64,000 nt of DNA, taken from NCBI GenBank assembly GCA_037042185.1, contig JAXQJY010000033.1:2728001-2792000 (forward strand). The letters run 5' to 3'. Origin of the DNA: Sordariomycetes sp. S80-01Y. Taxonomy: Eukaryota; Ascomycota; Sordariomycetes. This document shows, piece by piece, positions 26,392 to 37,671 of this stretch (its first letter is position 1; each line of letters starts with the position of its first letter). The position numbers and the translations under genes are program-made. The notes below the pieces were generated by a model. It was given only the letters and a program-made list of their open reading frames with translations. It did not search any database and was not told the DNA's origin.

Positions 26392-27827
26392 AAGGCAGGC
26401 TTTGTGCAAAGGGAGAGGGGGTTGTGTCGAAGTGGAATATCCCGGAAAGGGGCTGCGATGTGTTTATAGTAGATTGTGGGAAAACGGACGTTATAGACCA
26501 CAGTGATAAAACTACCTCGAATTGGTCTACATAAAGATACGGCGTTGATCCCACCGGAACCTGACCATATGGAAACGAATGAAGGAGCTTATGAGCGAAG
26601 CTAGCTGTCGCAGGCTTGCGCGGCACTAGCCCGATCCGACATCAGGATATTGTATCTGGTGATTCCATCAGCGTCGAGACCTGCTGTCTGCAGTTGAGTG
26701 CGGCGTCAGTCCTATAGTCTGAAATGGTTGGTCTGAGATTTGTTGGCCCGAAATTGTTAATCTGAGGAGCTCAGCTGTACATGCAGCAAGTTCCTCACAG
26801 CGCGGCTACGGGCTAGGGCCGCCCAACGTCAACAAGACTCTGTCTCAGACGGGAGACTGATTAGGACTTGGGGCCCAAGAAGACTGAAACCCGCACTGAG
26901 CTCGTGGAACGAGGGGGCCCGTTGCTAATATGAGCAAGATACTGGTACTAGTAGTACTAACCAGCCCAAGTTTGGCGGTCTTCACTGTAGGCCTCGCCCC
27001 GCGCCCCGCACGCACTCAGCTGTCGCAAGTCGCGAGTTGCGCTTCCACGCATACCTCGAGCGTCTCGACTCTAGTGGCAAACGGAGGCGCCTGCGAGAGC
27101 AGAGTCGCACAGCAGCCGCGGGGTCTCATGTCTTGCTGGCGCATGTCGAGTGGTTGGAGGACGACGACGCGGCCAGGGTGGAGGAGGAGGGGGTCGATGG
27201 TCGGAGCGCAACTTGGAACGAGTGAACAAACTTCACTTCACGGTGCCAAGGCAAGCCAGGCTGGCCCCGGAGGACAAGCGGTGACAGATGATCGGCGTCG
27301 CCGCTGTCGGTACCTACTTTGCTGCGCTACCTTAGCTGCAGGCCTGTCGACGACCGGGGCGGGATGCTGCCGTTGCACTTACACGTGGACGGAGGCAGTC
27401 CTGTCAAGGTCAAACAAACAGCTGTCTGGGATAGAAACTGCTGTACTATACTTAGCAAAGTAAGGAAACGCCTTCGAGTTGCGCATCTCCTGCGATTGAA
27501 ACATAGAAAGCGCTTGCCTTTTTTTTGTCGCGTACCATTTCCTTCCCTTTCCGGAGTTCCGGGGCGCATTCGCGTCTACCACGATGGGGGGGAAGGCGCA
27601 GCCTGAATCTGTTACCAGCGGCTCAGGGCCTGGACAGAATAACTCGGCTGATCGTATTCTCCCGTCAGGTCCGCCCCCCAGCCTGAGGTCCCCCATATCC
27701 CGTCGGCATCATCTTTAATGCTCGATCCTCCCATCAGCTTCGAGTCCTTCCGCCCTTTCCTGCACTCTTGTCGGCTTCAGCTCTTCCATCGACAGCTCGG
27801 CAGCCCTGGCAGACGGGCAGCATCGCC
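26392..27827. other. intergenic region upstream of bZIP gene
   Basis: About 1.4 kb, no convincing gene. Open frames of up to 177 codons overlap on both strands around 26930-27700, but all are Arg/Ser/Cys-rich without recognisable domains. The last 150 bp before the bZIP start is pyrimidine-rich, as expected of a fungal 5' leader. Confidence 0.5.
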
Positions 27828-29051
27828 ATGGACTTCACGAACCAGTATCCATTCCCCGGCGGCCAGCAGCAGTCCTACCACCAATTCATGCCCATCCCGC
27901 CCTTGACGCCCTCGCACTCGCACTCCGCCCCTTCGGACGACTATAACAACTCCCCGCCTGTATGTCCAGTCTGCTTCAGATCGCGCAAGCAAATCAAATG
28001 CCCCGTCCTGCCCTGCTACCTGTAGCCCTGCTCGATCTGTTCCCCCACTCTCTGTCCTCGCACGCCACCCCCCGCCTTACCTGAGCATTACGATAGCAGC
28101 AGTCACTGACAAAGTCCTCTTCAGGATGCCTACGAAGCCCTTCCCGCGTCCAACGCCCAGCAGTTCAACGGCTTCGAGTATACCCAACAAGGCTTCCATC
28201 ACCAGCCGCAGCATCAGCATTCGAACCCAGCGTTTCCGTCTGGACCTCCAGGACCCCCGACGCCTCCGACACAATTCGGCCACCAACAGTCAGTCACCGC
28301 CGCTCAGCAGCCTGCTGTGACTGCGGGTCTGTCAAACGGAAATGGCTTCGATGTGGACCATCATATGGCGGGCGACATTGTTCCTCAGCCAAAATCAGAG
28401 CCTGATGACCTGAGTGGCCGCGCTGGCAGCGAGGAGGACCTGACGCCAGCTCAGTCCAAGCGGAAGGCCCAAAACAGGGCAGCGTACGTCCACGCAGCTG
28501 ACTTGAGAACCAATTTACGAGACTAACCTTCCCGTAGACAACGAGCTTTCAGAGAGCGCAAGGAGCGGCATGTCAAAGACCTTGAGGCCAAGCTTGCCGA
28601 GCTCGAAGCCGCCCAACAATCATCCTCCGTCGAGAACGAACGTCTGAAGCGCGATCTCCAAAGAATGATAACTGAGAACGAGATCCTGAAGGCCACATCG
28701 ACCGGCAGCGGCGGCCCCCAATCCCACTCCCCAGAACCCGTCACCACGGGTCCCATGCGCTACAGCCCAACCGACTTCGCCTCCGAGGTCCTCCAAGGCC
28801 ACAATAACAAGAGCTTCTCACACCGCATCGTCGAGAACGCCGATGGCCAGAAGCTCCTCGCTGCAGGGGCGTCGTGGGACTACATCATTGGTCACGAGCT
28901 GTTCAAGAAGGGCCTCGTCGACATTGGCACTGTCAGTGAGCATCTCAAGACCCGTGCCGTCTGCGACGGGCAGGGGCCTGTCTTTTCTGAAAAGGACGTG
29001 CTTGAGGCGATCGAATTGAGCGTCGCCTGCGGCTCGGATGATCTTTTATAA
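27828..29051 (+). CDS. AP-1-like bZIP transcription factor
   Basis: Three exons, 27828-27959, 28125-28483 and 28538-29051, encode 334 residues. The basic region SKRKAQNRAAQRAFRERKER is built across the last intron and has the N-x2-A-A-Q-x-A-F-R signature of the fungal Yap/Pap1 group. A leucine zipper follows (KDLEAKLAELEAAQ...ENERLKRDLQRMI). The C-terminus (WDYIIGHELFKKGLVDIG, VCDGQGPVFSEKDV) is the conserved domain seen in Fcr3/Pap1-like fungal proteins. The N-terminal 150 residues are Gln/Pro/His-rich, as in activation regions. There is no Cys-rich redox domain of the full Yap1 type, so a role distinct from the main oxidative stress regulator is likely. The first intron is long for this locus (165 bp). 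Confidence 0.9.
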
Positions 29052-30270
29052 GGCTCACATTTGCTTGTCACTCTCTTTCTACAAGATATACTGGTATATC
29101 TTGCCTTTATAGGAGAAATCTCTTCTCGTTCTATGAATAGGGGCGCAGGCTTTGGGCAACCCGATCCCACTGTGCATATAATGGCCCAGCAGGGTCAGAT
29201 TCAGATTCAGGTTTGGTGTCAGTTATCAGGTACGGAACTTTGCGGAATCTAGTTGAGTAGGTATTGGATGGAGTCAGCCGTGTGTGTGCGTCGGGGCGAC
29301 TCTGGCGTTTCAAGGAAAGTGATATCATGGACTGCTATGTAGCGTGGAATTGGACTTCTTGACGTTTCTTGGGACACATATCCTCGCCTCCCTCTGGTGA
29401 AGTCCCACCATTATTTGATCTTGACCACCGATCAGGATGTTCACGCTGGTGTCCATCCAGGGTTCAGTCAAAGGCGTTAAGATATGACGGCCGCTAGCGT
29501 GCGGCACAGATGATTAGGAGAGTAAGCGCGGTTGCGGCTGCGCAGAGCTGACGAAGCCACCTTGTGCTTTGTCTTTTGCCCGCGTCGATGCTAGATTGGG
29601 CGCCGTGCGAGGCTCTGGCTTGCCCGGCGCGCTCGTCCACAGCTCAGGCCTTGGTACCGCAGGCAACACCATGGTGCTCGTGCTTCTACAAGGCGAGGAC
29701 ATGTGGAGCGTATGCTGAACGACGTCGGATTCGCGGAGGATTCGCAAGGGAGGGAACTCCCTTTGGGGGTTGCAAAGAGCTAGCGGCGCAGTGCTTGATA
29801 ATGCCCGGTTTAAGAATAGTATTTACGTCTGCCGCATTACAAAGCCTATGGTGTCTTGAACGTGTCTACCTACGGAGTTAAGCAAGAGGTCCACAGCCTA
29901 ACACATGCTGTAGCAATGTCATTAACCCCATGACCTTCTTCCCCCCTTCGACGGGTATCGTAATTCTCCTGTCCATGTCTCATGCTATCATATCCTGTGG
30001 TGCATACTGTGTCGGGGACACCTCCAATCATTAGAGGGAGCCTCTCGTGGACTCGCCTCTCGTAACACGTCCATTCGTGGTGTCACTCAAAGCTCTCCTA
30101 CGCGTAGCTCCCCTGTTCCCAGGCCTTCTCATCATCGCTGGCCCTTCCTCCGGATCGAAATACTCGCAGCCCTCGTAGACGAACCACATCTGTCCGTCAG
30201 GTCGACGATGCTAATGTCCCCTCGCGGGTGTACTTCGCCGTCTGGCGATAGTGTTTCTGCGCGACGAACC
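29052..30270. other. intergenic region between convergent genes
   Basis: The 3' flanks of the bZIP gene and the phosphotransferase gene. Open frames of up to 105 codons (for example 29564-29881, plus strand) show no family features. No RNA gene or repeat is seen. Confidence 0.5.
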
Positions 30271-31530
30271 CTACTCCGTCTTTTTCCCCTCCTTCTTCTC
30301 GCCTCCGTTGCTCAGCCCTTGCGGAGGGTTGCCCTTGGGGTACTTGATGGTCAAGCACCAGATATCCAAGTAATCGCAGATGGTCACAATGACATCCACT
30401 ACGAAGCTGCCATACACACCCACAGCGAGGCCCAGCATCATAAACATGAAGGCAACCTGGTATACCCCATCCCCGAGCGCGCTCGGCCAGCCGAAGCCGA
30501 AGTGTTCCTGCAAGAAGGGACCTAGGCTGTCGAAGACGCCGAAAGTCAGCGGGATGCCGAGGACGTTCCAGAAGGGGAAGCGCAGTTGAACGAGGTGGGC
30601 AGTGATGATCTGTCCGACGGAATAGGCGTTGACGATGCCGGCGAAAAGCATGAAGGGTACGAGGTGGTTCTCCAGGATGTTGGGCTGGAGATAGAGGTAG
30701 CTGAGAACCATAGCCCAGACGCTGAAGAAGGGGACCAGGCCAAAGAGCGCGCCGCGAGAGCGGTCTCCGCGAGCTCGGCGGGCACGGATGACATTGAGGC
30801 TCGATTCGTAGGTGTTGAAGCCAGTAACAATGCACCCCTGGATCAGGTTCCAGTCCGAGAAGGAAAAGTTATACAACCACGAGGGCAGGCCAAGATCCTC
30901 GCTCACACCAATCGTCTTGAGGGCAGATTGCTGCCAGATGTGCGCACCGCCAAAGTAGCCAGTCAAGGCGTAAACGGTAACGATGATGAGCACACCCTCG
31001 ACAGGTCCGTTGACAATCCCCAAAGTCAGGGTCTTGGTATGGTACTCCTCCCATGTCTGCACGTAGAAGGTCAACAAGCTCGCAAAGAGCGTCGCAACGG
31101 TCTTCCATCCCTGGCCGAGGTTCTGGCTCGCCGCGAAAATCGTCACACCTAGGGCCGTGTTCAAGGCATCAACGCCGTGGTCGAATAGCTCCCCCAATGG
31201 GCCGCTCTGTCCTGTCCTTCTCGCCTGGCTCCCGTCAACTGCGTCAAAGGTCTGGTACAGGAACAAGCCTATCGCCCAGCTGTAGTAAACCCAGTTCGGA
31301 CAGTCCTGGTCGAGCGTGGGGTTGTACCACAGCAGCGTGAGGAAATTGGCCACGACAAACATGAAGCCCGACAAGGTGATGAGGTTGGGCGCCATGGACA
31401 TTGGAAAGCATTTTATGACGACGTTGGTGTAGAAGGGCTTAAGGATGTATTTGCTGGTGAGGGAGCGATCGACGGCGGAGTACTTGTACTCCTTAAGGGC
31501 CGGGAGTTTGCTCTGGCGGACGTAGACCAT
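30271..31530 (-). CDS. cpt1: choline/ethanolamine phosphotransferase (CDP-alcohol type)
   Basis: A single exon of 419 residues, close to the length of yeast Cpt1 and Ept1. The CDP-alcohol phosphatidyltransferase signature is complete: D99-G100, A103-R104, G113, D117 and D121, within DAVDGSQARR...PLGELFDHGVD. At least seven membrane segments follow. The C-terminus is hydrophilic and Lys-rich (GGEKKEGKKTE). The enzyme joins CDP-choline or CDP-ethanolamine to diacylglycerol in the ER or Golgi membrane, the last step of the Kennedy pathway. Sequence reading does not separate choline from ethanolamine preference, and many filamentous fungi have a single enzyme for both. Confidence 0.95.
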   Translation of the reverse strand: MVYVRQSKLPALKEYKYSAVDRSLTSKYILKPFYTNVVIKCFPMSMAPNLITLSGFMFVVANFLTLLWYNPTLDQDCPNWVYYSWAIGLFLYQTFDAVDGSQARRTGQSGPLGELFDHGVDALNTALGVTIFAASQNLGQGWKTVATLFASLLTFYVQTWEEYHTKTLTLGIVNGPVEGVLIIVTVYALTGYFGGAHIWQQSALKTIGVSEDLGLPSWLYNFSFSDWNLIQGCIVTGFNTYESSLNVIRARRARGDRSRGALFGLVPFFSVWAMVLSYLYLQPNILENHLVPFMLFAGIVNAYSVGQIITAHLVQLRFPFWNVLGIPLTFGVFDSLGPFLQEHFGFGWPSALGDGVYQVAFMFMMLGLAVGVYGSFVVDVIVTICDYLDIWCLTIKYPKGNPPQGLSNGGEKKEGKKTE

Positions 31531-32361
31531 CGTGGCGGTGTTGAGGCTTCAAGCCTGTCGTTTACGTGGGCTCGATCGTGCTGGTATAAATTGTCCCTTT
31601 CGCGGGGCTGCCTGCGTTGCTGTTGTGCGCGGGTCGTTCGGACGGCGATGGGCGCGACGATAGCTTCGGACAACAGCTTGACGCGCTGTTAATGTAGCTT
31701 CGACGCGTCTTGGATGCGGATGTCGACTGGGACGATAGTTGGTGGGTTGCGAGATGGCAACTGAATCGGGAGAGCAAGAGATGTCCAACAACAAAGTGCC
31801 AGCTTCAAGGGTTGCAAGATCTGGTCCCGGTCCGGTGGCCCCTCCCGAAATATGTTCTCGAAGGGCATGAGTTGGCATCCTCGGAAATTTGTCACCTTGC
31901 GTTGGGGATCAACGTCATGTGGTCCGTGCGGGGCCGCCATTGGCTGGTTACAGCTCAGACAGAATGCACTAAAAGCAGGACCTCAAGGACCGCAATGATG
32001 CACATGTGATACCGTAGTGCCCATGTGTGCGAGTGACAAACGTGTTTGTTTAGCCTGTTTGTTCTCTGTCAGTCTATCAATAGAATTACAGCCATGGAAA
32101 CTTCATAAAGCCTGTCATGTCCATCTTATCGTGTCCTTTACTCCTGTTTTGCTGCACCCGAAATCAAATCCAACCTTCCTTAGCAATCTCCCAAGCCGAG
32201 CTCTCCTACTTTCCATGCCAAACGGTATGCTCCTTAGACACCATGAAATGACATCCCAAACGCATCAAGAGCCCATAAAGTACGTAGCTGTCTGATCTCA
32301 TAACTATGATTCATTTCCAAAGCTGGACTTGCTGCAGTTGAAGCATCCAGTCACATATACT
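31531..32361. other. intergenic region, no gene seen
   Basis: It holds the promoter of the phosphotransferase gene and the 3' flank of the unknown gene at 32362. Short frames only. Confidence 0.5.
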
Positions 32362-33906
32362 TCAGTCTTGCGACTGGGCCATGACTCGGCTCGAGTTGGC
32401 CTTCTGAATGTTCTTGTCGCGATGACGAAGGAGCGTGTCGAAAGCGAGATCAAGCAGAGGCTTCGCGTGGCTGGGAGTCGACAGTGCGTTGGCTTCGTCA
32501 ATGGACATAGGTGGATACACGACAGCTTTCTTGCTGGGCCGGCCGTCGCCGATCACACCGTGGTTTTGCTCGAAGCGACGAAAGCGGGCGTCGGCGATAG
32601 CTTCGGTAGTAGACTTATTCATAAGACTATGGCCGGTGTTCCAGGCATAGTTGTTGAGCTCGTCCTTGGTCTTGATCTCATTTTCAGTAAGACGGTCTGT
32701 TCCAGGCTGGAAACGTGCAATCGTTTTGAGCTTGGGATCCTCGAGGATATCTTGGTCTTTGCCAGGGATAGGCGTGGTCGAGTCTAAGGAGACGGGATAC
32801 ACGGGAGTGCTGAGCCCAGAAAGCTGAGGCTGGGTCGCAGACCATTCCGCCGACCTCGCTGCGGTGATGCCGTCTTCCATAGACTTGAGGTCCATGACAG
32901 AATCAACTCTAGGCTCAGGAGAAGGCCGATGCTGGGACCACTGATCCCAACCGAGAGATTGAGAATACCACATAGTGTCAAGCTCCGGACGTTCTGTCTC
33001 ATCATCCGTCTTCTGCCGTGCTTTGGTCTGGAGAGCCTTCCAAGTAGCCTCGAATGTGGCAGGGCGGTACTGACGTTGACCAGGAGGTCCAGCAGTCAGA
33101 GGACGAGGGGTCCCAGGACCGTTGGCGAGAGTGGTTGGCCCAGGCTTTGTGTCAAGGAGGCGTTGACTATTTCTCAGACCTTGATGTGGCTTGAGCATAG
33201 AATTCTCTCGCTCATCCCTCCTCTGGATTGACTTGGGAGGAGAGCCGATAGGTCGAAGGTAGGCGGTGTTGGGCGCACAGTACTTCTGGTCTGAGATTTG
33301 AGGGAACGGCTTGGCGACGTTGACAGCCTTCCGAGCCTTGAGCTGCATTGGGTTGGGGTAAGAAGCCAGGTTTTGGAGGGACTTGAAAGGCATGCCAGCC
33401 AAAGGGTCCATGCCTGCGTCCCCGTCCTCGCTCTCTTCGGTATCGCTGTCCTCAAACTGACTAGTGGCCTTGTCATCGCTGGAGCCAGCAAATAGAGAAG
33501 ACAGGACGGACGAATCGTCAGTGCGGCCCGTCTCGGGATCCTGTTGAATCATTCCGGCCGAGACGTGATCTCCTTCAAATAGAAGGCCAGGACTGATAGC
33601 ACGATCGTAATTTTGCTGTAAAGGGCTGTACTGCTGCAACACGGTCGCACGGTTGGCACCCCTGAGCGGCAGCGTAGCGAGGACGCTCTTCGGCAACAGG
33701 GAGAGTTCAGTGTGCAGACCACCATTAGCCCACTTGAATGAACGACCACGACGGGCAGGCGGTTGTAGAGGCTGAGTCGAGTTGGGTTTGTAAACAGTTC
33801 CGGCTGTCGTGTAGGTTGTTTGCGTTGAGGACTTCGATCGAACCGTGGCCGGGGAGGCGACTGCGGTTGGCGAGGATAGACGCTCCATTATCAAGTCAGT
33901 TGACAT
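32362..33906 (-). CDS. hypothetical protein, Pro/Ser-rich, acidic patch
   Basis: A single uninterrupted frame gives 514 residues from the first ATG at 33906. The frame continues open another 28 codons upstream without ATG, so an extra 5' exon is possible. No known domain is recognised. Visible features are a basic N-terminal part (PPARRGRSFKWANGG), an acidic patch near residue 150 (FEDSDTEESEDGD), a conserved-looking Trp-rich segment (MWYSQSLGWDQWSQHRPSP), and a C-terminal block NNYAWNTGHSLMNKSTTEA followed by a likely helix (LLDLAFDTLLRHRDKNIQKA). There is no signal peptide or membrane span. Coding status is supported by the length of the frame and its ordinary composition. Function unknown. 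Confidence 0.75.
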   Translation of the reverse strand: MSTDLIMERLSSPTAVASPATVRSKSSTQTTYTTAGTVYKPNSTQPLQPPARRGRSFKWANGGLHTELSLLPKSVLATLPLRGANRATVLQQYSPLQQNYDRAISPGLLFEGDHVSAGMIQQDPETGRTDDSSVLSSLFAGSSDDKATSQFEDSDTEESEDGDAGMDPLAGMPFKSLQNLASYPNPMQLKARKAVNVAKPFPQISDQKYCAPNTAYLRPIGSPPKSIQRRDERENSMLKPHQGLRNSQRLLDTKPGPTTLANGPGTPRPLTAGPPGQRQYRPATFEATWKALQTKARQKTDDETERPELDTMWYSQSLGWDQWSQHRPSPEPRVDSVMDLKSMEDGITAARSAEWSATQPQLSGLSTPVYPVSLDSTTPIPGKDQDILEDPKLKTIARFQPGTDRLTENEIKTKDELNNYAWNTGHSLMNKSTTEAIADARFRRFEQNHGVIGDGRPSKKAVVYPPMSIDEANALSTPSHAKPLLDLAFDTLLRHRDKNIQKANSSRVMAQSQD

Positions 33907-35548
33907 GGGTTTGATCCAACTCGCGGTTTGATTCTGCAGGAAGGCGGTCTTCAATATGTCTGGGAAAGATCGAGTCAGAATACGGTCCAAGGGTTGACGT
34001 GAAGGGGTGGCTTGCCACCGTCCAGCGAAGATTCAAGATGACGACGAACAAGAAGCAGGAAAAAGGAGCAGCAATTGTATCCCGTTCCAGTCAACGGCGG
34101 AGAAGGAGCATCTGGAAGCAGAAGCCGCTGTCTCGATCAGAAGGAAATGAGAGGGAAGGCGGTATGGAGAGATGTTCGAACAGGATGAAAGAGCCCTAGG
34201 GATGAATGGCCGGGGTTGAATGAACAGCTGCCAGTGAGCCCGGGGGTTCTGAGTTGCGCTGTTGAGCCTTTCCAAGCTTCATGTTGGTGCGGACTTGAGG
34301 GAAGGTACGATGCGTTCTCGCTCTGTTCCTTTGACAGACGGAAGACCTTCCGTAGCTCGAAGAAGCCAATGTTCGTTCGTCCGGAAAGGGTTTGCTCGTG
34401 CGGAGGGCAGGGCCGAGTCGTCCCTCGGGGTTCAGAAATAACTTACAGCATCCAAAATGGTCATCGGATGAAGCGATGCTCCGAGCTTTATTCAAAAGGG
34501 TTGCCGCTGGAAAGGCGCTTCGGCAGTGACTGTGTGCATGTGGTTGGATGAAGCTGGGGCCAGATTGGGGGGATCCTGGAAACAGCAGATGGGAGGGAGG
34601 TTAAGCGTTTTGTAGACCTCAGCACCAGCGAGGTGAGGAGGTGATTTTGATGCGATGGTGAGGTGAGGGTGAAGTGAGCCAAAGATATGCCATGCTATAT
34701 CTGTGGTCGGTCGCCGAAAGGGGGTGACAGTGATAGACAGCTTCCAATCGTTGAGCGCAACCATTCAACGACGCAGCTATCTACACACCTTGAGTGACGG
34801 TGAGATCAATCGCTCACGCGGATCAGGATCGGGACTGTCGAACTTGAGCCTTGGACAGTTTTGACAGCTGATTAGTTTCGTGCGTGCCACCACTCCACCT
34901 AGTGAGTAGTAGTAGGAGGCTGAGGAGACGGAAGTGCCACACAGCCCCTGGCCAAAGAAATACTTCAATCACAATATGTATCTAGGGAGCATTTAACTCT
35001 ACAGTCATTATTCAAATATATGACTATTCTTTGCGCTATCTGTTCAACTCCTCCGCGCAAATATCCTTCCATTCTAGCAACACATCAAGCCAGCTAGCAT
35101 CATGTAGTATTGCTCAATATGTATCCCACCTTGAGTCATACGCTCTATAGTCATCGCCTTCCAAGAACAAACAAGAAACTTTCTGTGGAGAGGAAGAGAA
35201 AAGCGAGCATCCCAGATGGAGGCTGCAAACAGGCAGAAGATCCAACATGTGTAACCAGTTACCAGAACCTTATCCTTGAAGAAAACGCCTCTGCTTAGCA
35301 GCAACAGCATCATGGAGGGGAAACAAGCGGGAAAATTGGGACAAACGGCGATTCCCGATAATGGTGAAAGAGGGGGCGTATAGAGAGTGTTGTGAAGTGA
35401 ATACGGTCGGAAGATCCGCGGGTGGCAGAAAGGACTGGCGGACGGAAGATTATCTCAAGATTCGGGATGCGCCAGCTTGGAATAGCGAGTCGTATGAGAT
35501 GACCACGTATGTGGGCTATATGTTCGAGCGTGGCGGCAATTTCATCAC
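33907..35548. other. intergenic region, no gene seen
   Basis: About 1.6 kb: the promoter of the hypothetical gene and the 3' flank of palI. Open frames of up to 111 codons overlap each other on both strands and lack family features. Confidence 0.5.
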
Positions 35549-37671
35549 TCACAAGGGGCCGGTCGGATAGGCGCTACCAGGTACCATTCCCGGCCCAGTT
35601 CGCGCACCACCGCCCCCAGCGGCTCGCCCCCCAGGAAGTTGGAAGTCAGCATTATCCAAAATCATATCCTGACGCTGCTGCTGAGGAGGTCGACGGGGAG
35701 GACCGCGATGCCCGTGGTGCGGCATAGGAGGGGGAGGATTCCACTGAGGGTTGACCCCACGCTGGGAGATAGATGTGAATGTTGATCGCTCGGACTCGGC
35801 AGGGCTGCGGGCACCGCTATTGCCAGCATGGACATCCTCATAGGCAGGCTCATTAGGCCGCTGCCGTGGATAAGCACCCGCAGGGGAGTGTCCATTACTA
35901 GCGAAGCGAGGGTCGACATCCTCATAGTAGTTTCCCTGGTCAGGCTGGGCGGCGGCTTGGCCCCCCTGGGCATTGAGTGGCGATGGTTGACGTGGCGAGT
36001 TCCGGCCCTCTCCTTGGGTCCACGCCTGGCGTGCGGGCAAGTACTGTTGGTCATCTTGGCTGTATTTGCTGCCTTCGCTGAGGTAGGTGTCGTGCCTGTT
36101 AGGTGGCTGCTGACCTTGTTGCAGAGCGACCATGCCACCAACATCCGAGTCATTGTCCCTCAGGTTTTGACCGTTATAAGGAGTAAACCCTTGGGTCTGG
36201 TTGTTGTGAACGGGCGTAGCATCCATCTCAATGGCCTGCCCGGGCAAGCCATCACTGGCTGTCATAGGGGGCGGTGATTCCGCTCTAGGAAGGTTCGTTG
36301 CCGATGGATTGTACGGCTCATAGGCATTGTCGTTGACGCTGGGCATAGACGGGTTCGTGCTTGGATTGGTGAAGCCATCAGACGGCCGGCGACCGTATGG
36401 CCCGTAGGCCTCGGCGGGAGGATCACGTCTGTCATGGGCCCCGTCGTAATAGCCTCCCATTGCCATTCCTGGAGGTCCAGGAGGCGGGCTGCGATGTCCT
36501 CCTCGCATCGGACCAGGTCCGTAAGGCCCTCCCCTGTGAGTTGGAGGGCCATACCCACCGCGTCCACGAGGTGGACCGTAGCCACCCCTAGGTCCCCCAC
36601 GACCTCCTCGTCCACGCATGGGCGCTCCATACATATCATAGCCTCCACGTCCAGGGCCATAGCCGCCCCGCCCACGATACGCATGTTGTGAGCCTCTAGA
36701 TCGCATGCTTTCCATTGACGGGCCTCTAGCCACGCCATAGGGGTCCTGGGTTGGGTTTCCATAACGGTCGCGCGAAGCAGACCTAGCAGGCGCGTTCATA
36801 GCCACAGCTTCATTGCTAAAATTCGGAGCTTCATTGCGGCTGTTCTGGGCAGAGGATGGGCTTCGTGATGTTAAGGGAATCTGCTCGTCGCTGACTTGAT
36901 CTGACTTCTTCGACTCCTCGAACGTTGCAAACGCGGGGAGGGCATCGGTATTGCCGTTCGCACCGGTTGACAGGGCGACAGGTGGCGCAAGATTGAATCC
37001 AACGGGCTTGCCGGCCTCTCGATTGTAGTAATTCTCCCCGCTCATCTCAGCATTCTCTGCGATCTTCTTGCGACGGTTCTTGCGGCTGATCAGCGAACGC
37101 CGCATGGCACAAGTCACTACACCGCTAATGAGCACCATGATAGTCGACGCGAGAACGATATATGAGCCCCACGCCAAATTCGGTATGAAGAGCAGGACGT
37201 CGATGATGAAGGCGCCCAAGCAAACCAAGAAAGTGATGATAGTAAAGACGAAGAAGGCGAGCAGGTAGCGGGCTGAGTGCGCGGGCGCATGAAAGTGCGA
37301 GGTAACAGCCATGATGAACATGATCAAGACCAGAAGGGCGGCAACGGGGTGCAGGACGAGAATCGAAGACAGAGTTTCGCGCACTCCCTCGGGCATGTCG
37401 AAGGCATCATTGTTATCGGCAAGGGCATTGCCTATACGGAATCAGTATCTCCATGGTACACGTACATCTCTTCCATACCTGAGCTATAACCAATACCAAT
37501 GGAAGAACACGAGCCATCAGGTTCGCAGAAGCCGAAGACGCCAAAGCTGAAGTCCTGGAATTGACCGAGCGGGATTGCGGTAATGATTGGCGCCGAGAGA
37601 ACAGAAAGGAGAAGAAGCGCGAATGCTGCGAATAGAAGCACCGACAATGGCGTTGACGGTCGCAATCTCAT
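35549..37671 (-). CDS. palI: PalI/Rim9, ambient-pH response membrane protein
   Basis: Two exons, 37671-37479 and 37431-35549, encode 691 residues. The 47-bp intron has a GTATGG donor and a TAG acceptor. The N-terminus is the SUR7/PalI fold. A first membrane segment or signal anchor (LSVLLFAAFALLLLSVLSAP) is followed by a luminal loop with two Cys (FCEPDGSCSSIGIGY). Three further spans end at VLISGVVTCAMRRSLISRK, and the juxtamembrane IAENAEMSGENYYNREAG is a PalI hallmark. The long cytosolic tail is disordered, with a Gly/Arg/Tyr/Pro-rich repeat block around residues 280-390. PalI helps place the alkaline pH sensor PalH/Rim21 in the plasma membrane upstream of PacC/Rim101 processing. Confidence 0.93.

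Noticed and set aside
26934-26965. Short inverted repeat around ACTAGTAGTACTA
   Set aside because: Arms of only five to six bases; chance is enough to explain it.
26930-27463. 177-codon plus-strand frame upstream of the bZIP gene
   Set aside because: Arg/Ser/Cys-rich with no domain. Overlapping frames on the other strand are equally open.
30586-31152. 188-codon plus-strand frame
   Set aside because: It is the antisense shadow of the well-supported choline/ethanolamine phosphotransferase.
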